From assembly GCA_964599095.1 (NCBI GenBank), contig CAZREB010000012.1, positions 62,001 to 126,000 of the forward strand: 64,000 nucleotides of DNA, given 5' to 3'. This DNA comes from SZAS-79 sp964599095. GTDB taxonomy: Bacteria > Pseudomonadota > Gammaproteobacteria > Burkholderiales > SG8-39. Both the position numbers and the translations under genes were made by a program. Of the stretch, positions 33,581-42,839 are shown one piece after another; the first letter of the stretch is position 1, and each line of letters begins with the position of its first letter. Below the pieces are notes generated by a model that saw only the letters and a list, made by a program, of their open reading frames with translations, ran no database searches and was not told the origin of the DNA.

Positions 33581-34450
33581 ATGGCGGAAATTACTGCGGC
33601 CCTGGTCAAGGAACTGCGCGAGATGACCGGGCTGGGAATGATGGAATGCAAGAAGGCCCTGCAGGAGACCGGCGGGGACATCGGCAAGGCGGAGGAATTC
33701 CTGCGCATCCGCAGTGGCGCCAAGGCGAGCAAGGCAGCCAGCCGGATCGCCGCGGAAGGCGTGGTGGGAATCTTCATCTCGCCCGACGGCAAGCTGGGAG
33801 CGCTGGTGGAAGTCAATTGCGAGACCGATTTCGTCGCGAGGAACGATGACTTCCTCACGTTTGCCGGCCGTTTGGCCGAAGTCGTCGCAAACGAGAACCC
33901 GGCCGACCCCGCGGCGCTGGCCGCGCTCACGATCGATGGGACCGGGATCGAGGCAAGGCGCCAGGCGCTGGTGCAGAAGATCGGCGAGAACATTTCCGTC
34001 CGGCGCTTCCAGCGCATGGCGGCAACCGGCAAACTGGTCCAGTATGTCCATGGCGGAAAGATCGGCGTTCTCGTCGACACCGACGGCCCGGAAGAGGCCG
34101 GCAAGGACGTGGCCATGCACATCGCGTTTTCCAAGCCGCGCTACCTGAGGAAGGAGGATGTGCCGGCCGAGGCGGCGGCAAAGGAACGCGAAATCCTGAC
34201 GGCACGCGCGAACGAATCGGGCAAACCGGCGGAGATCGTGGCCAAGATGGTCGAGGGCGGAATCAACAAGTTCCTCGGCGAGATCTCCCTGCTCGGCCAG
34301 CCGTTCGTGAAGGACGACAAGCAGACGGTCGAGAAGATGCTGGCCTCCAGGAAGGCCAGGCTCCACGCTTACGCGTTCTTCGTTGTCGGCGAAGGGATCG
34401 AAAAGAAGGCTACGGACTTTGCGGCCGAAGTGGCCGGCATGGCGCGCTGA
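33581..34450 (+). CDS. tsf: Elongation factor Ts
   Basis: 289-residue guanine nucleotide exchange factor for EF-Tu. The N-terminal UBA-like module ends with LREMTGLGMMECKKAL, followed by the conserved core with VEVNCETDFVARNDDF (about 82-97), which inserts into EF-Tu. pyrH follows after three bases. Normal length and no abnormality. Confidence 0.97.
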   Translation: MAEITAALVKELREMTGLGMMECKKALQETGGDIGKAEEFLRIRSGAKASKAASRIAAEGVVGIFISPDGKLGALVEVNCETDFVARNDDFLTFAGRLAEVVANENPADPAALAALTIDGTGIEARRQALVQKIGENISVRRFQRMAATGKLVQYVHGGKIGVLVDTDGPEEAGKDVAMHIAFSKPRYLRKEDVPAEAAAKEREILTARANESGKPAEIVAKMVEGGINKFLGEISLLGQPFVKDDKQTVEKMLASRKARLHAYAFFVVGEGIEKKATDFAAEVAGMAR

Positions 34451-34453
34451 GAA

Positions 34454-35179
34454 ATGCGGTCCGCCGCCGTACCGAAGTACAAGCGCATCCTCCTGAAGCT
34501 TTCGGGCGAGGCCCTGATGGGCGACGATGCGTACGGCATCAATCGCCAGACCATCGGCGAAATCGTCGAGGAGATCGCGACCGTGGTTCGCATGGGCGTC
34601 GAGATCGGTGCGGTGATCGGCGGCGGCAACATCTTCCGTGGCGTCGCGCCGGGCGCCGCCGGCATGGACCGGGCGACGGCGGACTACATGGGCATGCTGG
34701 CGACGGTCATGAATGCGCTCGCCCTGCAGGACGCCATGCGGCACGCCGGTATTGCCAGCCGCGTGCAATCGGCGCTCAACATCGAGCAGGTGGTCGAACC
34801 GTATATCCGGGGGAAGGCGATCCGCTATTTGGAGGAAGGCAAGATCGTCATCTTCGCGGCCGGCACCGGGAACCCCTTCTTCACCACGGATACCGCAGCC
34901 GCGCTGCGCGGCAGCGAAATGGGGGCCGAAATCGTGCTCAAGGCGACCAAGGTCGACGGCGTATACACGGCGGACCCGCGCAAGGATCCCTCCGCCCGGC
35001 GTTACAGCAGGATCAGCTTCGACGACGCGATCCACCAGAACCTCAAGGTCATGGATGCGACGGCGCTGACGCTTTGCCGCGACCAGAAACTGCCGATCAA
35101 CGTGTTCAGCATCTTCAAGCCCGGCGCATTGCAGCGTGTGGTGGCAGGGGAAGATGAGGGCACACTGGTGCACATCTGA
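34454..35179 (+). CDS. pyrH: Uridylate kinase
   Basis: 241-residue hexameric UMP kinase of the amino-acid-kinase fold that makes UDP for pyrimidine nucleotides and, indirectly, UDP-sugars. Motifs include LLKLSGEALMGD, IGGGNIFRG and KATKVDGVYTADPRKDP. Located between tsf and frr as in nearly all proteobacteria. 19 bases separate it from frr, with a good ribosome-binding site (CAGGAGG) in the gap. Confidence 0.97.
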   Translation: MRSAAVPKYKRILLKLSGEALMGDDAYGINRQTIGEIVEEIATVVRMGVEIGAVIGGGNIFRGVAPGAAGMDRATADYMGMLATVMNALALQDAMRHAGIASRVQSALNIEQVVEPYIRGKAIRYLEEGKIVIFAAGTGNPFFTTDTAAALRGSEMGAEIVLKATKVDGVYTADPRKDPSARRYSRISFDDAIHQNLKVMDATALTLCRDQKLPINVFSIFKPGALQRVVAGEDEGTLVHI

Positions 35180-35198
35180 GATTCATGCAGGAGGCAAC

Positions 35199-35759
35199 AT
35201 GGTGATCTCTGACCTGAAGCGCAATACCGAAAGCAAGATGAAGAAATCGCTCGAGGCGCTAAAGAACGACCTCGGCAAGGTCCGGACCGGGAGGGCCCAT
35301 ACCGGGCTGCTCGATCACGTGATGGTCGACTACTACGGGACGCAGACGCCGCTCAGCGGAGTCGCCAACGTGTCGCTGATCGACGCGAGGACCATCGGAA
35401 TCACCCCTTGGGAGAAGAAGATGGTCGCCGCGATCGAAAAGGCGATCCGCGAGTCCGACCTCGGGCTGAACCCGGCGGCGATGGGCGAAACGATCCGCGT
35501 GCCGATGCCGGCGCTGACCGAGGAAAGGCGCAAGGAACTGATCAAGGTGGTGCGGGGCGAAAGCGAGAACGCGCGGGTCGCGGTGCGCAACCTGCGCCGC
35601 GATGCCAACCACGCGCTCAAGGAAGCGCTGAAGAAGAAGGAAATCTCGGAGGATGACGAGCGGCGTGCCCAGGATGAGGTACAGAAGCTGACCGATCGCC
35701 ATGTCGCCGAGATCGACAAGATGCTGCAGCACAAGGAGGCGGAACTGCTCGCGGTCTAG
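35199..35759 (+). CDS. frr: Ribosome recycling factor
   Basis: 186 residues from the ATG at 35199, preceded by CAGGAGG; the frame is open further upstream but those residues are not part of the family. Works with EF-G to split post-termination ribosomes. Recognised from LGKVRTGRAHTGLLDHVMVDYYG and the C-terminal long helical segments rich in charged residues (RNLRRDANHALKEALKKKEISEDDE). Confidence 0.97.
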   Translation: MVISDLKRNTESKMKKSLEALKNDLGKVRTGRAHTGLLDHVMVDYYGTQTPLSGVANVSLIDARTIGITPWEKKMVAAIEKAIRESDLGLNPAAMGETIRVPMPALTEERRKELIKVVRGESENARVAVRNLRRDANHALKEALKKKEISEDDERRAQDEVQKLTDRHVAEIDKMLQHKEAELLAV

Positions 35760-35778
35760 CGGCGCAGGCCTGCCAACA

Positions 35779-36594
35779 ATGCACAATAGCTCCACACTTG
35801 CGGTGCCCGAGGCCACGGATGTCCCGAGGCACGTCGCGGTCATCATGGATGGCAACGGCCGGTGGGCAAAGCGCCGGCACCTGCCCCGTTTTGCGGGCCA
35901 CCAGCGCGGGGTGGAAGCGGTTCGTGCGGCGGTAAAGGCCTGCGTCGACCGCGGAATCGAGTACCTCACGCTGTTTGCTTTCAGCTCGGAGAACTGGCGT
36001 CGTCCGGCCGAGGAAGTCGCGCTCCTGATGGAGTTGTTCACCGGGGCGCTCACGAAGGAAGTCGTAAAGATGCATCGCAACGGCGTGCGCTTGCGGGTCG
36101 TGGGCGACCTCGGCCGGTTCGACGGACGGATCCAGGCCCTGATTGCGGAAGCCGAGCAGCTGACGGCAACCAACACGCGCCTCACGTTGACCATTGCGGC
36201 GAACTACGGCGGTCGGTGGGACATGCTGCAGGCGCTCAGCCGCCTCGCCAGGGAGAGGCCGGATGCCGTGGCCGGAATGCTTTCGGAATCCGACCTTGCG
36301 CCCTACCTGTCCATGAGTTACGCCCCGGAACCCGACCTGTTCATCCGTACCGGAGGCGAGCATCGCATCAGCAACTTCCTGCTCTGGCAGCTCGCCTACA
36401 CGGAACTCTATTTCACCGATGCCCTTTGGCCGGACTTCGGCGCCGAATTGCTGAATGAGGCAATTGCGTGGTACCGGGGGCGCGAACGCAGGTTCGGGCG
36501 CACGAGCGAGCAGGTCGAGGCGGGCAAGCAGGCGCGCAACGACGCAGCAGCTTCGGAGGCGGACCCGCCGCGTCGTACGCGGGCGAATGCTTAA
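35779..36594 (+). CDS. uppS: Undecaprenyl diphosphate synthase (cis-prenyltransferase)
   Basis: 271 residues. Condenses isopentenyl diphosphate units to C55 undecaprenyl diphosphate, the lipid carrier for peptidoglycan and O-antigen. The catalytic Asp24 is in VIMDGNGRWAKRR; FAFSSENWRRP and DLFIRTGGEHRISNFLLWQ are the other signatures. ATG at 35779 chosen because upstream codons encode unrelated sequence over frr. Overlaps cdsA by eight bases. The last ~25 residues are a basic/alanine-rich extension beyond the usual end. Confidence 0.95.
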   Translation: MHNSSTLAVPEATDVPRHVAVIMDGNGRWAKRRHLPRFAGHQRGVEAVRAAVKACVDRGIEYLTLFAFSSENWRRPAEEVALLMELFTGALTKEVVKMHRNGVRLRVVGDLGRFDGRIQALIAEAEQLTATNTRLTLTIAANYGGRWDMLQALSRLARERPDAVAGMLSESDLAPYLSMSYAPEPDLFIRTGGEHRISNFLLWQLAYTELYFTDALWPDFGAELLNEAIAWYRGRERRFGRTSEQVEAGKQARNDAAASEADPPRRTRANA

Positions 36595-37417
36595 GGAGCG
36601 CATCGCCACCGCAATCGTGTTGCTCGGGGTGTTCCTGGCTGCGCTCTTCCTCCTGTCCACGCGCCAATTCGCCATCCCGATCGCCGGCGTCGTTTCGCTG
36701 GCCTCTTACGAATGGGCTGCGCTCGCGCGGCTCCCGAAGGCCGGCAGCTATGCGTTTTCCGCAGTTGCCACCATCGTCTTCGCCGCTGTGGTGTGGGGAA
36801 TCCAGGCGATCGATCCCGCGCGCCGCGACGTTGCGATGATCTATGCACCGTGCGCAATCTTGTGGCTGACTGCGGTGCCGTATTGGCTCGCGCGCGGCGC
36901 CGCCCCCCGCTCGAGATACGCAGCCGTTGCGGTCGGCCTCCTGGTGATCGTGCCTGCCGGGCTTTCGGCCGTCAGCATCCATTCGATCGGGCCGCACATC
37001 CTCCTGTTGCTTCTCGCATTCGTCTGGATCGCGGACATCGCCGCTTTCTTTGTCGGCCGGTCGATCGGCACGCGCAAGCTGGCGCCGCGGATCAGTCCCG
37101 GCAAGACCTGGGAAGGCGCGGCCGGGGCGCTGGCCGCAACTTCCATCTACGCTATCATTTGCGCCATGCTCCTGCCGCAGCTTGTTGTGATCGTGAATGG
37201 CGCGCTCTGGGTGGTGTACCTGGGCGTCGCGGTGCTGTTGTGGGCCTTGAGCATCGAGGGCGACCTGTTCGAGTCCTTGCTCAAGCGCCAGGCGGGTGTC
37301 AAGGACAGCGGCACGGTCCTGCCGGGGCACGGCGGGGTCCTGGACCGGATCGACAGCCTCACTTCGACCTTGCCTGTTTCGGCGCTTGTCTTCTACGTGA
37401 TCTCGGGGGGGCCATGA
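36587..37417 (+). CDS. cdsA: Phosphatidate cytidylyltransferase
   Basis: 276-residue integral membrane enzyme that makes CDP-diacylglycerol, the precursor of all phospholipids. About seven or eight hydrophobic segments precede the family signature S-x-L-L-K-R-x4-K-D-S-G...H-G-G-V-L-D-R-I-D near the C-terminus (about residues 226-252). The ATG at 36587 lies within the last codons of uppS. The TGA overlaps the dxr ATG by four bases. Confidence 0.95.
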   Translation: MLKERIATAIVLLGVFLAALFLLSTRQFAIPIAGVVSLASYEWAALARLPKAGSYAFSAVATIVFAAVVWGIQAIDPARRDVAMIYAPCAILWLTAVPYWLARGAAPRSRYAAVAVGLLVIVPAGLSAVSIHSIGPHILLLLLAFVWIADIAAFFVGRSIGTRKLAPRISPGKTWEGAAGALAATSIYAIICAMLLPQLVVIVNGALWVVYLGVAVLLWALSIEGDLFESLLKRQAGVKDSGTVLPGHGGVLDRIDSLTSTLPVSALVFYVISGGP

Positions 37418-38634
37418 CCGGCGGCGCGACTCGAGGTGCTTACCCGAAGCCGCGCGCCTTGGCCATCCTGGGGGCGACCGGCTCGATCGGACGCAGCACC
37501 CTCGATGTGGTATCCCGGCATCCGGACCGCTATTCGGTTCATGCGCTCACCGCGTACAGTTCCGCGGACAACTTGATCGAGCTCTGCATTCGCCATAGCC
37601 CGGCGGTGGCGGTCCTCGCCGGTCAGGCGGAGGACGATGCATTGCGTCGCAGGCTGCGCGACGCGGGATGCGCAACCGAACTCCTTTTCGGCCCGGAGGC
37701 GCTGGTACGCGCGGTCGGCGGATGCGATGTTGTAATGGCCGCGATCGTCGGGGCGGCCGGGCTCCCGCCGGCGCTTGCGGCGGCGCGTGCCGGCAAACAG
37801 GTTCTGCTCGCCAACAAGGAGGCGCTCGTCATGGCCGGCCCGCTCTTCGTGCGGGAGGCGCGCAGGGGTGGGGCGATGCTTCTTCCGATAGACAGTGAGC
37901 ACAACGCCGTCTTCCAGTGCCTGCCCACCGGGCCGGACGGGCGAGCCTTGATGACGCGGGTACGAAGAGTCATCCTCACGGCGTCGGGCGGCCCGTTCAG
38001 GACGGCAAGTCTCGACAGGCTCCAGGCAGTGACGCCCGATGAGGCCTGCGCCCATCCGAACTGGGTGATGGGCCGCAAGATCTCGGTCGATTCGGCGACC
38101 ATGATGAACAAGGGGCTGGAGGTCATCGAGGCCCGCTGGCTCTTCGACCTGGAACCGTCGCGCATCGAAGTCGTGATCCATCCGCAAAGCGTGATCCATT
38201 CGATGGTCGAATACGTCGACGGATCGACGCTTGCGCAGTTGTCGAATCCCGACATGCGCGTTCCGATCGCGCACGCGCTTGCGTTTCCCGATCGGATGGA
38301 TTCCGGGGCGACACCCCTGGACCTGGCCGCCGTAGGCCAACTGACGTTCGAGCCGCCGGACATGGAGCGTTTTCCCTGTCTCAGGCTGGCCTATGCCGCC
38401 CTCGCGGCCGGCGGCACTGCCCCGGCCATCCTCAATGCCGCCAATGAAATCGCGGTCGAGGCATTCCTCGCCGGGAGGCTGGGCTTCAACGGGATTGCGC
38501 GCGTGAACGAGGAAGTGCTGGAGGCGGTCGCTTCAAGCGCCGCCGATTCGCTCGATCTGGTCCTCGAGGCGGATCGCATTGCGCGTACGAGCGCGCGGCG
38601 GCGGATCGAATGTTCGCTGGGGCGGGCGGCATGA
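37414..38634 (+). CDS. dxr: 1-deoxy-D-xylulose 5-phosphate reductoisomerase
   Basis: 406 residues. Second enzyme of the methylerythritol phosphate isoprenoid pathway; forms MEP using NADPH. The dinucleotide-binding motif LGATGSIGRSTLDVV is near the N-terminus, LLANKEALVMAG and the metal-binding PIDSEHNAVFQCL follow. ATGA overlap with cdsA fixes the start. Its product line feeds uppS two genes upstream. Confidence 0.96.
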   Translation: MTGGATRGAYPKPRALAILGATGSIGRSTLDVVSRHPDRYSVHALTAYSSADNLIELCIRHSPAVAVLAGQAEDDALRRRLRDAGCATELLFGPEALVRAVGGCDVVMAAIVGAAGLPPALAAARAGKQVLLANKEALVMAGPLFVREARRGGAMLLPIDSEHNAVFQCLPTGPDGRALMTRVRRVILTASGGPFRTASLDRLQAVTPDEACAHPNWVMGRKISVDSATMMNKGLEVIEARWLFDLEPSRIEVVIHPQSVIHSMVEYVDGSTLAQLSNPDMRVPIAHALAFPDRMDSGATPLDLAAVGQLTFEPPDMERFPCLRLAYAALAAGGTAPAILNAANEIAVEAFLAGRLGFNGIARVNEEVLEAVASSAADSLDLVLEADRIARTSARRRIECSLGRAA

Positions 38635-39995
38635 TGCTTCTCCAGACGGTTGCCGCGTTCGTGGCGGCGCTCGGCATCCTGATTGTCGTGCACGAATTCG
38701 GCCACTTCCTGGTGGCACGCTGGTGCGGGGTCAAGGTATTGCGGTTTTCGGTCGGCTTCGGCCGGCCGCTGCTGGCGATCCGGCGCGGCGCAGACCAGAC
38801 GGAGTGGGTACTTTCGATCGTGCCGTTCGGCGGCTACGTGAAGATGCTGGACGAGAGGGAAGGCCCGGTGGACCAGGCGGAGGTTTCGCGAGCTTTCAAC
38901 CGGCAGAGCGTCTGGCGGCGTTTCGCGATCGTGGTGGCGGGTCCGGTCTTCAACTTCATTTTCGCGATCGCCGTCTACTCGGGACTGTTCATGTACGGGC
39001 TGCCCGAAGCGCGTCCGGTCGTCGCCGAACCGGCCGCCGGCACCCTTGCCAAGGCCGCCGGGTTTCACGGCGGCAGCTCTGTTCGTCGCGTCGACGACCA
39101 TGCGATCGCAACGTGGCAAGAGTTCCGCTGGCGCGTGTTGCAGGGCGCATTGCAGCGCCAGGTGCTTGCGATAGAGGTGCTCGATGCGCATCAGCAGATC
39201 TCGATCCTCCGCCTCGACCTCAGCGGCCTGTCGGGCGAAGACGTCGAGAGCGACCTTCTCGAGCGCCTCGGCTTCCGGCTCTATCGTCCGCAGTTGCCGG
39301 CCGTGTTGGGCAAGGTGATTGCGGGAAGCGTGGCGGACCGCTCCGGCCTGCGGCCCGGCGATCGAATTACCGCAAGCGACGGCCGTCCGATCGCGTCGTG
39401 GGAGGCGCTGGTGCAGGCCATTCGCGTGAAGCCCGGACAGAAGGTCAGGCTCGCGGTCGCCCGCGGCGGACAGGAACTGACGGTCGACGTCGTCCCCGAC
39501 CCGGTGGTTTCGAACGAGCAACGGATCGGCCGCATCGGGGTCGCGCCCGAGGTACCGGCCGACCACGCGAACCAGGTTTTTGTCCGCGTCAGGTACGGCC
39601 CGCTCGAAAGCCTCGGGCGCAGCGTCGAGAAGACGTGGGATATCTCGGTATTCAGCCTGAAGATGCTGGGCAAGATGCTGCTTGGCGAGGTGTCGTGGAA
39701 ACACCTGTCCGGGCCGGTCACGATCGCCGATTTCGCCGGCCAGTCGGCGCAGCTCGGGTGGATCTCCTACCTGACGTTTCTCGCACTGATCAGCATCAGC
39801 CTCGGCGTGCTCAACCTGCTGCCGATCCCGCTGCTGGACGGCGGGCACTTGATGTATTATTGCGCGGAAATATTGAAGGGCAGCCCGGTATCCGAGCGCG
39901 CGATGGAGCTCGGGCAGCGTGTGGGTCTTGCGCTGCTGCTGGTCATGATGGCCTTCGCCTTTTACAACGACCTCAACCGCCTCTTCGCCAGCTGA
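38631..39995 (+). CDS. rseP: RIP metalloprotease RseP
   Basis: 454-residue inner-membrane site-2 protease that completes cleavage of the anti-sigma-E factor during envelope stress. HEFGH at residues 21-25 and LDGGH near the C-terminus are the metal-binding pair; two PDZ-like regions lie between. The start at 38631 makes an ATGA overlap with dxr; ATG 38610, seven codons earlier, is also possible. Directly upstream of bamA, whose product it helps monitor indirectly. Confidence 0.94.
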   Translation: MMLLQTVAAFVAALGILIVVHEFGHFLVARWCGVKVLRFSVGFGRPLLAIRRGADQTEWVLSIVPFGGYVKMLDEREGPVDQAEVSRAFNRQSVWRRFAIVVAGPVFNFIFAIAVYSGLFMYGLPEARPVVAEPAAGTLAKAAGFHGGSSVRRVDDHAIATWQEFRWRVLQGALQRQVLAIEVLDAHQQISILRLDLSGLSGEDVESDLLERLGFRLYRPQLPAVLGKVIAGSVADRSGLRPGDRITASDGRPIASWEALVQAIRVKPGQKVRLAVARGGQELTVDVVPDPVVSNEQRIGRIGVAPEVPADHANQVFVRVRYGPLESLGRSVEKTWDISVFSLKMLGKMLLGEVSWKHLSGPVTIADFAGQSAQLGWISYLTFLALISISLGVLNLLPIPLLDGGHLMYYCAEILKGSPVSERAMELGQRVGLALLLVMMAFAFYNDLNRLFAS

Positions 39996-42281
39996 ATGAC
40001 TTGCCATCGGTTATGCGCCGCGGTTGTGGCCGGAGTGCTCGGCGCGGTCCTCAGCCTGAGCGCGCTCGCATTCGATCCTTTCACAGTCAAGGACATCCGC
40101 GTCGAAGGCCTGCAGCGGACCGAGCCGGGTACGATCTTCAGCTACCTCCCGGTCAAGGTCGGCGAAACGATGACCGAGGAGAAGGCGCAGCAGGCGATCC
40201 GCTCCCTGTTCGCGACCGGGTTCTTCCGCGACGTGCGCCTCGAGGTCGAGAATGGCGTGCTTGTGGTCCTCGTCGAGGAAAGGCCGGCGATCGCGCAGAT
40301 CGATTTTTCGGGCATCAAGGAATTCGAGACCGATACGCTGCGCCGCAGCTTCCGTGAGCTCGGCCTTGCGGAATCGCGGATCTTCGACCGCGCATTGCTC
40401 GAGCAGGCCGAGCAGGAATTGAAGCGGCAGTACCTGTCCCGCGGCCTCTACGGGGTCGACGTGCAGTCGACGGTGACTCCGCTCGAGCGCAACCGGGTCG
40501 GCATCAGCTTCGCGGTCAGGGAGGGGGAGGTCGCGAAGATCCGCGGCATCAACATCGTGGGCGCATCGGCTTTCAGCGAGAAGGACCTCCTCGAGGAGTT
40601 CGTGCTGCGCACGCCCGGCTGGATCACCTGGTACACGAAGCACGACCAGTATTCACGCCAGAAGCTCGCCGGCGACCTCGAGTCGCTGCGCTCCTTCTAC
40701 CAGAACCGCGGTTTCCTCGACTTCAACGTCGACTCGACCCAGGTCTCGATCACGCCGGACAAGAAAGACATCTACATCACCGTGAACGTCACCGAAGGCG
40801 AGAAATACTCGGTGTCCGAAGTGAAGCTTGCAGGCCAGCTGCTGCTGCCCGAGGACGAACTCAAGTCGCTGATCAAGCTGAAGCCGGGCGACGTGTTCGC
40901 GCGCGACAAGCTCACCCAGACCACGAAGGCGATCGTGGACCGGCTCGGGAACGACGGCTACGCGTTCGCCAACGCCAACGCCGTGCCGCAGATCGACAAG
41001 GACAAGCGCCAGGTCGGCTTCACGATCTTCATCGACCCGGGCCGCCGCGTGTACGTCCGCCGCATCAACGTGGCCGGCAACACGAAGACGCGCGACGAGG
41101 TGATCCGGCGCGAGATGCGCCAGCTCGAAGGCGGTTATTACGACGCTTCGAAGATCCAGCTCTCGAAGCAGCGCGTAGACCGGACGACCTACTTCAAGGA
41201 CGTAAACGTCGAGACGGTGCCGGTCGCGGGTCTGGCCGACCAGGTGGACGTCAACTTCACGGTCGAGGAAAAGCCGACCGGGGCGCTGCTGCTCGGCGCG
41301 GGTTTCTCGACGGTGGAAAAGGTCATCCTGTCGGGCTCGATCTCGCAGGGCAACGTCTTCGGCAGCGGCAAGTTCCTGTCGACACAGGTTCAAAGCGGCA
41401 AGATCAACCGCATCTATTCGGTGTCGTATACCGATCCCTACTACACGGTGGACGGCGTCAGCCGGGGGTTCGACATCTACAAGCGCGATACCGATGCATC
41501 CGCGCTGACCATCGGCCCTTACAAGACCAAGACGATCGGCGGGGGCGTGCGATGGGGTTACCCGCTTGCCGAGCGAGACGCGCTCAGCTTCGGTCTCAAC
41601 GCGGAGCACGTCAACCTCCAGACTTTTGCAACCAGCCCGGCCAGCTACATCAGCTTCGTCAATTCATACGGCAATACTTACACCTATGTTGCCGCCACGG
41701 CGGGATGGGCGCGCGATTCGCGCGACAGCCTCATCCTGCCGCGCGAGGGGGGCCTGCAAAAGGTCACCTCCGAAATCGGCGTCGGCAACCTGGAGTACTA
41801 CCGCCTCGGGTACCAGCACCAGCAGTTCTGGCCGCTATCGCGAACCTTCACGCTGTTCCTGAACGGCGACATCGGGGTCGCGAACGGCCTGGGCAACCGG
41901 CCGCTGCCGTTCTTCAAGAACTTCTACGCCGGCGGCCCCGGGACGGTGCGTGGCTACAACTACTCGGCCCTCGGGCCGCAGGACGGCTTGGGCAACGTGC
42001 TCGGCGGCACTCGCCGCGTCGTGGGGCAGGCGGAAATCCTGTTCCCGGTCCCGGGTGCGGCCCAGGACAAGTCGCTTCGGCTGGCGGCCTTTCTCGACGG
42101 GGGGCAGGTGTTCGGTTCGGACCAGAAGATCGCTCTCGGCGACCTGAGGTATGCGACCGGACTGGCGCTCAGCTGGAATTCCCCTTTCGGGCCGTTGCGC
42201 CTGTCCATCGCGCAGCCCCTGAATGCCACGGCGCAGGACCGCGTACAAAGGTTACAATTCACCTTTGGCACGGGCTTCTGA
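39996..42281 (+). CDS. bamA: Outer membrane protein assembly factor BamA
   Basis: 761-residue Omp85 protein. A signal peptide of about 25 residues (cleavage after ALA) precedes five POTRA domains (about 26-420) and a 16-strand barrel; the L6 motif VRGYNYSALGP is present and the protein ends in phenylalanine, as required for insertion by the BAM machine. It starts immediately after the rseP stop. Folds and inserts outer-membrane proteins, working with Skp encoded next. Confidence 0.97.
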   Translation: MTCHRLCAAVVAGVLGAVLSLSALAFDPFTVKDIRVEGLQRTEPGTIFSYLPVKVGETMTEEKAQQAIRSLFATGFFRDVRLEVENGVLVVLVEERPAIAQIDFSGIKEFETDTLRRSFRELGLAESRIFDRALLEQAEQELKRQYLSRGLYGVDVQSTVTPLERNRVGISFAVREGEVAKIRGINIVGASAFSEKDLLEEFVLRTPGWITWYTKHDQYSRQKLAGDLESLRSFYQNRGFLDFNVDSTQVSITPDKKDIYITVNVTEGEKYSVSEVKLAGQLLLPEDELKSLIKLKPGDVFARDKLTQTTKAIVDRLGNDGYAFANANAVPQIDKDKRQVGFTIFIDPGRRVYVRRINVAGNTKTRDEVIRREMRQLEGGYYDASKIQLSKQRVDRTTYFKDVNVETVPVAGLADQVDVNFTVEEKPTGALLLGAGFSTVEKVILSGSISQGNVFGSGKFLSTQVQSGKINRIYSVSYTDPYYTVDGVSRGFDIYKRDTDASALTIGPYKTKTIGGGVRWGYPLAERDALSFGLNAEHVNLQTFATSPASYISFVNSYGNTYTYVAATAGWARDSRDSLILPREGGLQKVTSEIGVGNLEYYRLGYQHQQFWPLSRTFTLFLNGDIGVANGLGNRPLPFFKNFYAGGPGTVRGYNYSALGPQDGLGNVLGGTRRVVGQAEILFPVPGAAQDKSLRLAAFLDGGQVFGSDQKIALGDLRYATGLALSWNSPFGPLRLSIAQPLNATAQDRVQRLQFTFGTGF

Positions 42282-42296
42282 TTGACACCGACCCTT

Positions 42297-42824
42297 ATGC
42301 AACGCAACAAAATCCTCATGGCGACTGCCTTGACGCTCGCGGCGGGCGCCATGTTCACCACCTCGGCCTCAGCGCAGGCCGAGGGCCGGATCGGCTTCGT
42401 GAATACCGAGCGCATCCTGCGTGACGCGGTGCCGGCCCAGCGCGCACAAAAGAAGATCGAGGCGGAATTCGCCAAGCGCGACCAGGAACTGTCGAAGATG
42501 GCCGACCAGCTCAAGCGGATGCAGGACGAGCTTGAAAAGAACGGCGTCACGATGGCCGAGACGCAGCGGCGCAACAAGGAACGCGAGTTCGCCGATCTCA
42601 ACCGGGAGTTCCAGCGCAAGCAGCGGGAATTCCGCGAAGACCTGAACTCGCGCCGCAACGAGGAACTCGCTCAAGTCGTCGAGCAGGCGAACCGCGTAAT
42701 CCGGCAGATCGCCGAGGCCGAGAAGTACGACATCATCTTCCAGGACGCCGTCTACGCAAACCCTCGCATCGACATCACCGACAAGGTGATCAAGACGCTC
42801 GAAGGCAAGCCGCCGGCGCGCTGA
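42297..42824 (+). CDS. skp: Periplasmic chaperone Skp (OmpH)
   Basis: 175 residues. Signal peptide MQRNKILMATALTLAAGA with cleavage near ASA, then the family opening RIGFVNTERIL and a long charged coiled coil (about 45-125) that forms the chaperone tentacles. Skp holds unfolded outer-membrane proteins in the periplasm. ATG 42297 is preferred since it gives the best signal peptide; TTG 42282 and ATG 42318 are alternatives. Placed between bamA and lpxD as usual. Confidence 0.92.
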   Translation: MQRNKILMATALTLAAGAMFTTSASAQAEGRIGFVNTERILRDAVPAQRAQKKIEAEFAKRDQELSKMADQLKRMQDELEKNGVTMAETQRRNKEREFADLNREFQRKQREFREDLNSRRNEELAQVVEQANRVIRQIAEAEKYDIIFQDAVYANPRIDITDKVIKTLEGKPPAR

Positions 42825-42839
42825 CCGCGGCGCGAAGAC

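Noticed and set aside
36712..37413. N-terminal extension of dxr over cdsA, and similar long extensions before fabZ (from 43384), lpxB (from 44713) and the TrmH-family gene (from 46298)
   Set aside because: These extensions overlap complete upstream genes and encode unrelated sequence; the true starts form short ATGA-, GTGA- or 8-base overlaps typical of coupled genes.
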